Shown here piece by piece: positions 45,007 through 53,271 of a stretch of DNA of 64,000 nt. A program made the translations under genes and the position numbers. Location of the stretch: the NCBI GenBank assembly GCA_015069015.1, contig SVJK01000004.1:1-64000 (forward strand), read 5' to 3'. Below the pieces are notes generated by a model. It made no database searches and was not told where the DNA came from. It saw only the letters and a list, made by a program, of their open reading frames with translations. Every line of letters starts with the position of its first letter. Positions within the stretch are counted from its first letter, which is position 1. This DNA comes from Oscillospiraceae bacterium (GTDB taxonomy: Bacteria > Bacillota > Clostridia > UMGS1810).

Positions 45007-46536
45007 TCATATGAGGTTGCGTTTAATCTTTCCTGTAGATGTTTTTACAAACTCTTCAACAGTATATTCAATTTTTCTGATTTTCTTGAATTCTGCCAAA
45101 GTCTTATTGATTTCTTCAATTTCCACACCGATTTTTTCTGTGTTTGTAAGTTCTTCGTCATACACAACTTTTGCGCCGATAACAGCCTTTTCGCCTGTCA
45201 TATACACAACAGATTCCAAAACTCCCTCAATTTCATTGATTTTGGATTCAATTTCTTCGGGGAACACGTTTTCGCCGTTTGGAAGAACAATAACGTTTTT
45301 CTTTCGACCGCAGATGAATATGTATCCGTCAGAGTCAATTCTTCCAATGTCTCCTGTGTGGAAATATCCGTCATATATGGGTGAGGGTTCGTCTTTGTAG
45401 CCAAGCATGATATTGGGGCCTTTTGCAATAATTTCGCCAATGCCCTCATCGTCCGGCTCAAAGATTTTGACCTCAACTCCCGGAAGCGCTTTGCCAACAG
45501 AGCCTGCACGCATATTTTCGGGATTTTCGGCAGAGAGTACGGGGGCTGTTTCAGAAAGTCCGTAGCCCTGAATGAGAGTCATGCCGATGTCATTATAAAA
45601 GTCTGCAGTTTCCTTTGAAATTGCGGCAGCGCCGGTGATGATAAGGCGGATTCCTCCACCCAGTTGTTTGTGGATTTCGCCAAAAAGTTTTCGTCTTATG
45701 TCAATTCCGAATTTTCTTAAAAATCCCGAAAGTTTTCTTGCAAAGTTAAATTTTTTACCTCTGCCTGTTTTTTCGATGTGTGACAAAATGTTTGCTTTCA
45801 TTTTGTCAAGAATAAGAGGAACTGCAACAAAGGCAGTGATGGTATAGTCTGTGAAGGCTTTTTTGATTCTCAGACCTTCGCAAAAAGCAGTGCATGCACC
45901 ATGGTAGAAGTATACTAAAAAGCCTGTGATTCCAAAGGCGTGGAAGAAGGGGAGAAGTGCAAGATATCTGTCTTCCGCTCTGAAGTCTTCCCACTTTGAA
46001 AGACTTTCCACGTTTGACACAAAGTTTTTGTGTGAGAGCATAACCGCTTTTGAATTTGCGGTTGTTCCTGAGGTGAAAAGAATGATTGCAAGGTCATCAC
46101 TCATCTTTTTGGGAAGTTCAAAATTGCCCTCTTCTTCCAAAGATTCAATTTCGGTAAAGGGGATTTTTATTTCTGTTTCCTGACAAAGACATTTTTCTTC
46201 AATGTCGGGTGAAAACAAGATTGCTTTTGCATCACTTCTTTTTACTATACGGCTGTATTCTTCCGCAGGCAGTGATGCATCAAGGGGAACAACAACGCAT
46301 CCTGCATAAATTGCAGAAAGGAATGATACCACCCATTCATAGGAATTTTTTCCGCTGATGATGACATTGCAGTCTGTAATTCCTCTTTTTTTAAGCCCTG
46401 TTGCCGTACGGATGATTCTTTTTTCAAAATCTTCAAAGGTAACAGTGAAAATTTTTTTGTTTTCTTTCAGCATAAAAGCATTTCTTTTGGCAAATTTTTC
46501 ACAGGTTGTGTGTATGAGTCCGGATAAGTCAGTCAT
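45007..46536 (-). CDS. AMP-forming acyl-CoA ligase (long-chain fatty acid type)
   Basis: This 509-residue ANL-superfamily enzyme activates a carboxylic acid with ATP to an acyl-adenylate and then the CoA thioester. It has the P-loop LFTSGTTANSKAVMLSHKN, motif GYGLSETAPVLS, the FHTGDIGRIDSDGYIFICGR hinge region and the C-terminal lysine in STGKIKRN. The size and motifs are closest to long-chain fatty-acyl ligases; an acyl-ACP or other acceptor is possible. The ATG at 46536 follows AGGAGGAAAAA. A consensus promoter is at 46650-46678 with a palindrome at the transcription start. Confidence 0.88.
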   Translation of the reverse strand: MTDLSGLIHTTCEKFAKRNAFMLKENKKIFTVTFEDFEKRIIRTATGLKKRGITDCNVIISGKNSYEWVVSFLSAIYAGCVVVPLDASLPAEEYSRIVKRSDAKAILFSPDIEEKCLCQETEIKIPFTEIESLEEEGNFELPKKMSDDLAIILFTSGTTANSKAVMLSHKNFVSNVESLSKWEDFRAEDRYLALLPFFHAFGITGFLVYFYHGACTAFCEGLRIKKAFTDYTITAFVAVPLILDKMKANILSHIEKTGRGKKFNFARKLSGFLRKFGIDIRRKLFGEIHKQLGGGIRLIITGAAAISKETADFYNDIGMTLIQGYGLSETAPVLSAENPENMRAGSVGKALPGVEVKIFEPDDEGIGEIIAKGPNIMLGYKDEPSPIYDGYFHTGDIGRIDSDGYIFICGRKKNVIVLPNGENVFPEEIESKINEIEGVLESVVYMTGEKAVIGAKVVYDEELTNTEKIGVEIEEINKTLAEFKKIRKIEYTVEEFVKTSTGKIKRNLI

Positions 46537-46622
46537 TTTTTCCTCCTGGATTTCTGGATTTTGGCATATCTGCAGACCTGAAATTTTGTCTGTAGTTAAT
46601 TTTATGCATTTCGACAATTTGA

Positions 46623-46642
46623 GATGTTGAAAAATCAACATC
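46623..46642. promoter_or_regulatory. Palindrome at the acyl-CoA ligase transcription start
   Basis: GATGTTGA-AAAA-TCAACATC, 8-bp perfect arms. It begins about where transcription from the promoter at 46650-46678 should start, a usual place for a repressor operator. Confidence 0.5.
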
Positions 46643-46649
46643 TTTTGAT

Positions 46650-46678
46650 ATTATATCCTTTATTTTCCCTTTTGTCAA
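46650..46678 (-). promoter_or_regulatory. Consensus promoter of the acyl-CoA ligase gene
   Basis: On the minus strand a perfect TTGACA, 17-bp spacer and perfect TATAAT. The leader is about 107 nt long. Confidence 0.85.
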
Positions 46679-46808
46679 TGTTTTTCGAAGAAAATAAATA
46701 TATTTTTAGTCATGTTAATTTTTGAAAGCCAAAACATTTCAAAAAAATTGCAAGGCAGAACAATCATATACTGAGGTAAAAATTCCAAGAAGATGACGGT
46801 TTTGTCTA

Positions 46809-46836
46809 TTTACTTTTTAAAAATATGTGGTATTCT
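46809..46836 (+). promoter_or_regulatory. Possible promoter of the MFS transporter gene
   Basis: TTTACT, 16 bp and TATTCT, about 58 bp before the ATG. The remainder of 46679-46808 shows no other feature I can name. Confidence 0.4.
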
Positions 46837-46893
46837 ATACATTGGCGAAAGATGGAATGTTTGGTATACAAACTTTTAAAGAGGTGCGGACAT

Positions 46894-48195
46894 ATGGATA
46901 CTGTTGATAAAAACAAGTTTGATTCCCGTGAATACAAGCGGTCGAGAGTGATGTATATTGCTCAGTCAACTTTTGAATATTTTGTGACAATTCTTGCAGG
47001 GGATGTATTTTTAGCAAAACTTCTCACTCATATGGGCATAAGTGATGCTATGATCGGAATAATTTCTTCTCTCGTAAATGTTGCTTTTTTGTTTCAACTT
47101 CTCACAATGGTTTTGAATGTTAACCCAAGAAAGCATAAATCTGTTACCATCCTCGGTCAGATGATAAGTATGGCGATGTATGCATCTTTATTTATGCTTC
47201 CTTTTCTGCCTGTGTCAGATGGGGCAAAACCCTTTGTGGTAATGGGAGTTATGCTCACGGCACAGATATCCATTCAACTTGTTTCACCCTATCTTTTCAG
47301 ATGGGCAAATTCCTTTGTTTCCCCCAGGCGGCGGGGAAGGTTTTCTGCGGTGAGAGAAATCGTATCTTTGGTTTCGGGAATCATATTCACCCTTACAGCA
47401 GGTGCCATTGTTGACCATTTTGAAGGGCTTGACAATATACGCGGTGCATTTTTGTTTATTGCCATATCAATTCTTGTTATTGCTGTTTTAAATTTCATAT
47501 CCCTTTCGTACATAAAAAGAGACTTTGAGGTAAAAGAGGATAAAGGTGAAAAAGTTCCTTTCGGGGACATAATGAAAAACACCTTCGGGAACAAAAGTTT
47601 CAGAAATGTCATAATTATGACAACGCTTGTGAGTATTTCAAGATATTTTTCATTAGGGTTCATAGCAACTTTCAAAACAGTGGATCTTCTCTATAGCGTT
47701 ACTGCAATTCAGGTCATAAATATGGTGGCAAATGCAGGAAGAATTCTGGTTTCTGTTCCCTTTGGAAAATACTCTGACAAAACAAGTTTTGCTGACGGAT
47801 TGAGACTTGGATATATTTTGGAATCAGTCGGACTTCTGGCTCTTGTCTTTACCACAAATTCAACAAGGTGGGGAATTATAGTCTACAGCATCTTCTACAA
47901 TATGAGTTTTGCAGGCACCAATCAGAATTCTTTCAATATAACCTACAGTTATGTGGATCAGAAATATTTTGTATATGCCATGGCGATAAAAACTGCAATC
48001 AGCGGAAGTTTGGGATTTTCCACAGCCCTTGTGGCAGGGAAAATACTTTCCTATATTCAGGCAAACGGAAATGTTTTTATGGGAATACCCATGTACGGAC
48101 AGCAATTCCTTTCCTTTGTATCTTTGATTATAATGATTGTCAACATTTTGTTTATACATTTTGTTATTAAAAAACAGGAAATAAGAATTCAGTAA
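46894..48195 (+). CDS. MFS family transporter
   Basis: This 433-residue protein has about twelve membrane helices, starting near residue 25 and ending near residue 425. A central cytoplasmic loop (about 205-235; KRDFEVKEDKGEKVPF) joins the halves. A basic motif SPRRRGRFSAVREI between helices 4 and 5 resembles the MFS loop signatures. The substrate is unknown. The ATG at 46894 follows AGAGGTGCGGACAT; an upstream in-frame start lacks such a site. It is a single-gene unit with a terminator. Confidence 0.85.
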   Translation: MDTVDKNKFDSREYKRSRVMYIAQSTFEYFVTILAGDVFLAKLLTHMGISDAMIGIISSLVNVAFLFQLLTMVLNVNPRKHKSVTILGQMISMAMYASLFMLPFLPVSDGAKPFVVMGVMLTAQISIQLVSPYLFRWANSFVSPRRRGRFSAVREIVSLVSGIIFTLTAGAIVDHFEGLDNIRGAFLFIAISILVIAVLNFISLSYIKRDFEVKEDKGEKVPFGDIMKNTFGNKSFRNVIIMTTLVSISRYFSLGFIATFKTVDLLYSVTAIQVINMVANAGRILVSVPFGKYSDKTSFADGLRLGYILESVGLLALVFTTNSTRWGIIVYSIFYNMSFAGTNQNSFNITYSYVDQKYFVYAMAIKTAISGSLGFSTALVAGKILSYIQANGNVFMGIPMYGQQFLSFVSLIIMIVNILFIHFVIKKQEIRIQ

Positions 48196-48215
48196 AAAAA
48201 TCCGGTGAAATTAAG

Positions 48216-48252
48216 ATGCCGATCGGAAACAGATTCCGACCGGCATTTTTTA
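48216..48252 (+). terminator. Rho-independent terminator of the MFS gene
   Basis: ATGCCGATCGGAA and TTCCGACCGGCAT form a 13-bp stem with one mismatch around ACAGA, followed by TTTTTAAT. Confidence 0.88.
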
Positions 48253-48343
48253 ATGGAGAGAAAAACAATTTATATTTTTCTTTAAAATAAATATTTTTCA
48301 TAAAACTGCATAAAATTTATAGGTAAAATAAATTCGGAAACTA

Positions 48344-48372
48344 TTGACAAATTGACAAAATTGCTTTATCAT
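48344..48372 (+). promoter_or_regulatory. Promoter of the GlmU-like/glmM unit
   Basis: TTGACA, a 17-bp spacer and TATCAT. Because transcription should begin near 48379, an in-frame TTG at 48372 cannot be the translation start of the next gene. Confidence 0.7.
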
Positions 48373-48410
48373 TGTACATAGTTACTCAAAACTTGCACTA
48401 TCTTCCAAAA

Positions 48411-49130
48411 ATGATTGAAAATCAGGGAAGATTATGCTCGAAAGGAATGATAAATATTTTTAATGCGTTGAATTTTTTTGATCTCTCAAAGAGTATGGCG
48501 GGAGATTTTTTAAGTGGATATGAAAAAGTGTGGGATGCACTTCCCGATATCAAAGAATTTGTCACATCTTTGGGAAAAAGCCTTGATAAAAACATATATG
48601 ATGAAATAAAAGAAAATGTGTGGGTGGCAAAAAGCGCCAAAGTTGCACCAACGGCCTTTATTGATGCGCCTTGTATTGTTGGCGAAGACTCTGAAATCAG
48701 GCACTCGGCATTCATAAGAGGCTCAGTTTTAATCGGCAAATCCTGTGTTGTGGGTAATTCCACAGAAATGAAAAATTCCATAATTTTTGATAATGTTCAG
48801 ATTCCCCACTATAATTATGTGGGGGACTCCATCCTTGGCTATAGGTCTCACCTTGGCGCAGGGGCGGTAACGTCTAATGTGAAAAGCGATAAAACACTCG
48901 TTACAATAAAATGCAAAGACGAAAAAATAGAGACTAATCTCAAAAAATTTGGTGCAATTGTAGGTGATTTTACCGAAGTTGGCTGCGGAAGTGTTCTTTG
49001 CCCCGGATCTGTGATAGGAAAAGATTCAATAATATATCCTCTTTCAAGAGTGAGAGGATTTATTGAGGAAAAATCCATATTCAAGGATGAAAATAATATA
49101 GTTAAAAAGCAGGAAAAATCTGCACGCTGA
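48411..49130 (+). CDS. GlmU-like left-handed beta-helix acyltransferase-type protein
   Basis: This protein (about 239 residues) lacks the N-terminal pyrophosphorylase domain of GlmU. Residues from about 60 on form hexapeptide repeats (VWVAKSAKVAPTAFIDAPCIVGEDSEI, IRGSVLIGKSCVVGNSTEM). Next comes HYNYVGDSILGYRSHLGAGAVTSNVKSDK, very like the active-site coil of GlmU acetyltransferases. The start is uncertain: ATG at 48411 or 48447, neither with a well-placed ribosome site. It lies just upstream of glmM, so it may act in UDP-GlcNAc or a related amino-sugar pathway (inference). A nucleotidyltransferase partner is not nearby. Confidence 0.72.
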   Translation: MIENQGRLCSKGMINIFNALNFFDLSKSMAGDFLSGYEKVWDALPDIKEFVTSLGKSLDKNIYDEIKENVWVAKSAKVAPTAFIDAPCIVGEDSEIRHSAFIRGSVLIGKSCVVGNSTEMKNSIIFDNVQIPHYNYVGDSILGYRSHLGAGAVTSNVKSDKTLVTIKCKDEKIETNLKKFGAIVGDFTEVGCGSVLCPGSVIGKDSIIYPLSRVRGFIEEKSIFKDENNIVKKQEKSAR

Positions 49131-49212
49131 GCCTGAGGCGTGATTTGATATACATCTTATCCGGCAAAAAACTCTGCGTGGTTTCTTTTATAGCAAAAAA
49201 GGAGGAAAAGAA

Positions 49213-50553
49213 ATGGGAAAGTATTTTGGTACAGACGGATTCAGAGGCGAAGCAAACAAGACTCTCACAGCGGAGCACGCCTTTAAAATAGGAAGATATC
49301 TTGGCTGGTACTATGGAAAAGAGCATAGATGCAAAGCGGTTATCGGAAAGGACACAAGACGCTCAAGTTATATGTTTGAATATGCCCTTTGCGCAGGTCT
49401 GACATCATCGGGCGCTGATGCATATCTCCTTCACGTTACCACAACTCCCTCTGTTTCATATATTGCAAGAACGGAAGATTTTGATTTTGGCGTGATGATA
49501 TCTGCAAGCCACAATCCCTATTACGATAACGGCATAAAACTCATAAATTCCAAAGGCGAAAAAATGTCTGAGGCAATTTTGGACGAAATAGAAAAGTATA
49601 TTGACGGCGAAATTCCCGAAATTCCCCTTGCTCTTGGTAAAGATATCGGAAGAACCGTTGACTATTCAGAGGGCAGAAACAGATATACAGGCTATATTAT
49701 CTCCCTTGCAAGACACTCTTATAAGAATTTGCGCATAGGTCTTGATTCATCAAACGGAAGCACATGGATGCTTGCAAAAAGCATATTTGACACTCTGGGA
49801 GCCAAAACCTATTGTATCGGAAATTCACCCGACGGCATCAACATCAATGAAAACTGCGGCTCAACCCATATTGAATCGTTGTGTGAACTTGTGAAAAAGG
49901 AAAATCTTGACATTGGATTTGCCTTTGACGGCGATGCTGACAGATGTCTTGCAGTGGATAGCGACGGCAAGGTTTTAACAGGTGACCACATTTTGTATTT
50001 CTGTTCAAAATATATGAAAGAAAAGGGCGAACTTGAAAAGAATACTATTGCTGCAACTGTCATGTCAAACCTTGGACTTTTCAAAAGTCTGGAAGAAATG
50101 GGAATTGAATGTCAGGTGACAGATGTGGGAGATAAATTTGTGTACGAGGCAATGACCAAAGGCGGATTCTGCCTTGGCGGAGAAGAATCGGGGCACATAA
50201 TCTTTTCAAAATTTGCTTCAACCGGTGACGGACTCATAACTGCTCTTAAAATTATGGAAACATTCATTGAAAGCAAATGCCCCTCATCAAAACTGTCTGA
50301 TGGATTCACCCTCTATCCCCAACTTACGGTGAACGTGAGAGTAAAAGATAAAAATGCGGCACTGTCTAATCCGAATGTGCAAAAAGCAAAAGAAAAAATA
50401 GAAAATGAACTTTCCGGGAACGGCAGAATATTGGTGAGAAAAAGCGGAACAGAACCCCTTTTAAGGGTTATGGTTGAAGCAGAAACAAAAGAAAAATGCG
50501 AGAAGTTTTCAAATTATGTGGCAGATGTAATAAGAGAAAACGAATCAGAGTAA
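49213..50553 (+). CDS. glmM: Phosphoglucosamine mutase
   Basis: This 446-residue enzyme interconverts glucosamine-6-phosphate and glucosamine-1-phosphate for peptidoglycan precursor synthesis. It has the N-terminal KYFGTDGFRG, the catalytic phosphoserine loop MISASHNPYYDNG (Ser99), the metal loop FDGDADRC, the sugar-binding GEESGH and the phosphate-binding RKSGTEPLLRVMVEAE. Length is normal. The ATG follows AAAGGAGGAAAAGAA. It is preceded by the GlmU-like gene, and the 82-bp gap suggests co-transcription. A terminator follows. Confidence 0.95.
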   Translation: MGKYFGTDGFRGEANKTLTAEHAFKIGRYLGWYYGKEHRCKAVIGKDTRRSSYMFEYALCAGLTSSGADAYLLHVTTTPSVSYIARTEDFDFGVMISASHNPYYDNGIKLINSKGEKMSEAILDEIEKYIDGEIPEIPLALGKDIGRTVDYSEGRNRYTGYIISLARHSYKNLRIGLDSSNGSTWMLAKSIFDTLGAKTYCIGNSPDGININENCGSTHIESLCELVKKENLDIGFAFDGDADRCLAVDSDGKVLTGDHILYFCSKYMKEKGELEKNTIAATVMSNLGLFKSLEEMGIECQVTDVGDKFVYEAMTKGGFCLGGEESGHIIFSKFASTGDGLITALKIMETFIESKCPSSKLSDGFTLYPQLTVNVRVKDKNAALSNPNVQKAKEKIENELSGNGRILVRKSGTEPLLRVMVEAETKEKCEKFSNYVADVIRENESE

Positions 50554-50632
50554 AAATCAGAGCAAGATTTTAAAGAATCTGTTTTACACAAATAATAATT
50601 ATAAAATCCATCCTAAATATCTTTAGACAAAG

Positions 50633-50668
50633 AACCTCTTCTTGAAACTTGTCAGGAAGAGGTTTTTT
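50633..50668 (+). terminator. Rho-independent terminator of glmM
   Basis: AACCTCTTC and GAAGAGGTT form a stem with a 12-14 nt interior, followed by TTTT. Confidence 0.82.
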
Positions 50669-50693
50669 CGTGGAATGATAAATGGGAGTTTAG

Positions 50694-50957
50694 CGGTGAG
50701 TTTGTTTTACAAACTCACCGAATGAAATGTGCCTTTCGGCACATGAAATGGCTCCGCCATGAAATGACAACGCAGTTGTCATGATATGAATTCCTTTGGA
50801 ATTCATTAAAGTTAAAACTCGCCAAAGCGAGTTTTTTCCATAATGTCTGCATAGCAGACATTTCATGCTGCGAAGCAGTATATCATGAAACCGAAGGTTT
50901 CATTTCATGCACCTTCAGGTGCATTTCATTCTCACTGATTGAAAATCAATCAGTGAG
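50694..50957. repeat. Hairpin array, long copy (11 hairpins)
   Basis: Eleven inverted repeats in 264 bp: 50694-50720, 50729-50742, 50750-50758, 50766-50780, 50788-50804, 50814-50835, 50845-50859, 50866-50880, 50887-50901, 50909-50922 and 50931-50957. Most loops are 3-4 nt. Linkers are ATGAAAT in the left part and ATTTCAT in the right part, so outer left and right linkers can pair (AATGAAAT with ATTTCATT; ATGAAAT with ATTTCAT). The whole array could fold as a long interrupted stem carrying side hairpins. Seven hairpins match 4366-4521 in the same order when reversed. Confidence 0.88.
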
Positions 50958-51355
50958 TTAAACTCTGGGTTCACAAAAACATCCCAAAAGTCGTTTTTGT
51001 CCATTGTGTCGCTAATTTCATATTGAATTGAATATTTCCCCATGATATAATAATTAATATGCTGCTTTTGCAGGATATATTTTGGAAGTATTAATTGCAA
51101 AAATCCAATGCAAAATTTCTGTAATATTTTTTATATAATCGCAAAAAAACAGTGGAAACTACATTATATTTTTTGTAAAATGAATGTGTACCTAATATCC
51201 AATGGTGCAAAATCTGTGTAAAATGTAAAAAACAGACACTTGAGATGTCAAGCAGGGACACACAACAAAACATCTCAGGCTATAGCAAATGTATAATTTG
51301 ATAGTGTATAATAATTGTAGAAAGCTGGGAAAGATAATAACCTTTATATAATAAA
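50958..51355. other. Intergenic stretch without a convincing gene
   Basis: A short minus-strand reading beginning MGKYSIQYEIS near 51043 runs into the hairpin array and takes its last residues and stop from the final two hairpins. It has no ribosome binding site and may be the tail of a lost gene. The rest is AT-rich with no feature I can support. Confidence 0.4.
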
Positions 51356-51376
51356 AAACCCGGAAAATCCGGGTTT
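51356..51376 (-). terminator. Rho-independent terminator of the LacI gene
   Basis: AAACCCGG and CCGGGTTT around AAAAT. On the minus strand it is followed by TTTATT. Confidence 0.82.
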
Positions 51377-51430
51377 GGAATATTTGTATTCAAGTGAATT
51401 TTCATAATGCAGGAAACATGTAATGTATCA

Positions 51431-52501
51431 CTAATCTTCCTCAATATCTTCCTTATAAATACCGTCAATATTGGAACTTATAACAATCTGAGGGCAGATT
51501 TCAATTGCTTTTGAGGGCTCCTTATGTTCTGCAAGATATTCATACATTGCTTTAATTGCGGTTGTTACAAGTTCTTTAGTATCCTGATATATTACACAGT
51601 CAAGAATTCTGTTTTTAATAAATTCAACAGAATGGTGGTTGATGTCTGAACCTACAATTTTGATATCTTCACCCTTGTCACGGATGTATTCGCAGGCTGC
51701 AATAAGATTTGATGTAGTGCAGTATATACCCCTTATATGTTCATTTAAACTGTTTGAATTTTTGAGAATCTGATTCATTATATCGTAACTGTCAAGAGTT
51801 TCAAAAACTCCCACAACATTAATGTGTTTAACGTGCATACGGAATTTTTCCGAAACACTTATAAATCCTTCAACTTTGAGCCTGTGCTCCGGATCGTTTT
51901 TGTTGCTTACAAAAACGATAATGTTTGATTCAAGAGGTGCCATAAGCGCCATCATATGAGCAGCAATCTGACCGGAACGGTAGGCGTCGGTATGTACTGA
52001 ACAGATGATTTTTTCACTATCCAGTGAGGGGTGTCCGATAATGGTAACTTTAATGTCTGTGCCCTCAAGTTCATTTAAAACCTGATCCATTCCAAAGGGA
52101 GGAACGGCATACATAACAATACCGTGAACATTGTCTTTCACACACTTTTTGAAAGCAAGTCCTATTTCACGTACTGAGTTGACGTTTTTAACTTTGTAGT
52201 AAATAGCCCTGACATTATAATCCATAAGCCGTTCAAACTCTTTGTCAATTGCTTTTTTGGCAACGGAATACTGCTCCGGCGGATTGGTTGGAATGACAAC
52301 TCCGATTACAATTGTTGACCTTGCCATGCATTGGGCAACTTTGTTCACCTTATAGCCAAGTTCGTCTGCCGCATCCAGGATTTTCTTTTTCATTGCCTCT
52401 GAGATTCCGCTTTTGTTGTTTATGGCTTTGTTGATAATACCGTAGGAAACACCCAGATGATTTGCAATATCTTTTATTGTAACTCTCTTTTTACTTTCCA
52501 T
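51431..52501 (-). CDS. LacI family transcriptional regulator
   Basis: This 356-residue regulator has an N-terminal LacI-type HTH (about 5-60; VTIKDIANHLGVSYGIINKAINNKSGIS, hinge KVNKVAQCMAR). A periplasmic-binding-protein-like sensor domain follows (about 65-340). The GIINKAINNKSGIS recognition helix departs from the common STVSRALN, so the operator may be unusual. The ATG at 52501 follows AGGAGACAAACATA. It is divergent from the surface-lyase cluster at 53272-63358 and probably represses it or its own gene until a sugar binds (inference). A CG-centred palindrome at 52685-52704 is a candidate operator. Confidence 0.9.
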   Translation of the reverse strand: MESKKRVTIKDIANHLGVSYGIINKAINNKSGISEAMKKKILDAADELGYKVNKVAQCMARSTIVIGVVIPTNPPEQYSVAKKAIDKEFERLMDYNVRAIYYKVKNVNSVREIGLAFKKCVKDNVHGIVMYAVPPFGMDQVLNELEGTDIKVTIIGHPSLDSEKIICSVHTDAYRSGQIAAHMMALMAPLESNIIVFVSNKNDPEHRLKVEGFISVSEKFRMHVKHINVVGVFETLDSYDIMNQILKNSNSLNEHIRGIYCTTSNLIAACEYIRDKGEDIKIVGSDINHHSVEFIKNRILDCVIYQDTKELVTTAIKAMYEYLAEHKEPSKAIEICPQIVISSNIDGIYKEDIEED

Positions 52502-52533
52502 TATGTTTGTCTCCTGTAATTTTGATAATACAT

Positions 52534-52562
52534 ATACTAACATAAAATAATGAATTTGTCAA
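52534..52562 (-). promoter_or_regulatory. Promoter of the LacI gene
   Basis: On the minus strand TTGACA, 17 bp and TAGTAT, 33 bp before the ATG. Confidence 0.7.
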
Positions 52563-52684
52563 AACACATAGAAAACCAGGCAGAATCTGCACCCTGTGGT
52601 AAAAGTAACCCGAATACATCATATACTGCAAGTGTATCTTATGGGATTTCAACTAAAAGTTGAAATTTTTAAAATGACAGCGGG

Positions 52685-52704
52685 TTTGTGAATCGTTTCA
52701 CAAA
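52685..52704. promoter_or_regulatory. Candidate LacI-type operator
   Basis: TTTGTGAA-TCGT-TTCACAAA: 8-bp arms around a central CG, the usual symmetry of LacI/PurR-family operators. It lies in the divergent region between the LacI gene and the lyase gene. Confidence 0.55.
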
Positions 52705-53034
52705 AACTTGCGTGCATTCATTACGAAAAAGAAACGCCTGTGAAATCATCATGAAACAAAAATGTGCGTACAAAATGGTAAAAATTACTAAAAAATCCAT
52801 GTATACGCACAATTAAAAAACCATTCATTGGTTAATTTGCACAAAAACCTTAAAATTTTGTGGTTTTTAACAAAAATACTCAACTTTTTTGACGAAAGTA
52901 ACGAAAATGCGCGGTTTGGCGGTAAATCCAACAAAAACCTGTTGAACAATATCTTGTTTTAAGGTATACTGATATTCTAATATAAGTGTGCAGTCAGTAT
53001 GTGAATTCCGGCATGTTTTACAAGTATCATTTTA

Positions 53035-53080
53035 ATAATAAATCGAAAAAAACGAATATAATAAATCGAAAAAAACGAAT
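53035..53080 (+). repeat. Perfect tandem duplication of 23 bp
   Basis: ATAATAAATCGAAAAAAACG plus AAT occurs twice head to tail (53035-53057 and 53058-53080), upstream of the lyase gene. The 770-bp region 52502-53271 otherwise holds the LacI promoter and operator, an inverted pair TGTGCGTA/TACGCACA (about 52763-52811), and a possible extended -10 (TGGTATGAT, 53119-53127) for the lyase gene. Confidence 0.85.
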
Positions 53081-53271
53081 ACTTTTTTTGCGTAGAATTA
53101 TACTTTAAAAAATTCTTTTGGTATGATAGAATTTATTTACATTAAAATTACATAAATTCAATCAGTTATAATTATTAAGAAACTTCGCAACGAATTTCAA
53201 CAGATATGCCGCAAAAAACACGTAGAATGTCTTAATAGATTACTGTATAAATTTAAAAGGAGGAACAAAGA

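Noticed and set aside
48372-48410. TTG start for the GlmU-like protein
   Set aside because: The codon overlaps the -10 element TATCAT of the predicted promoter, so it would not be in the transcript.
50694-50957. CRISPR array
   Set aside because: The repeated words are 7-nt linkers and the units are palindromes of different length. There are no 25-40 bp direct repeats with unique spacers and no cas genes.
50915-51100. 61-aa minus-strand gene
   Set aside because: There is no ribosome site, and its end is made of hairpin-array sequence. At most it is a gene remnant.
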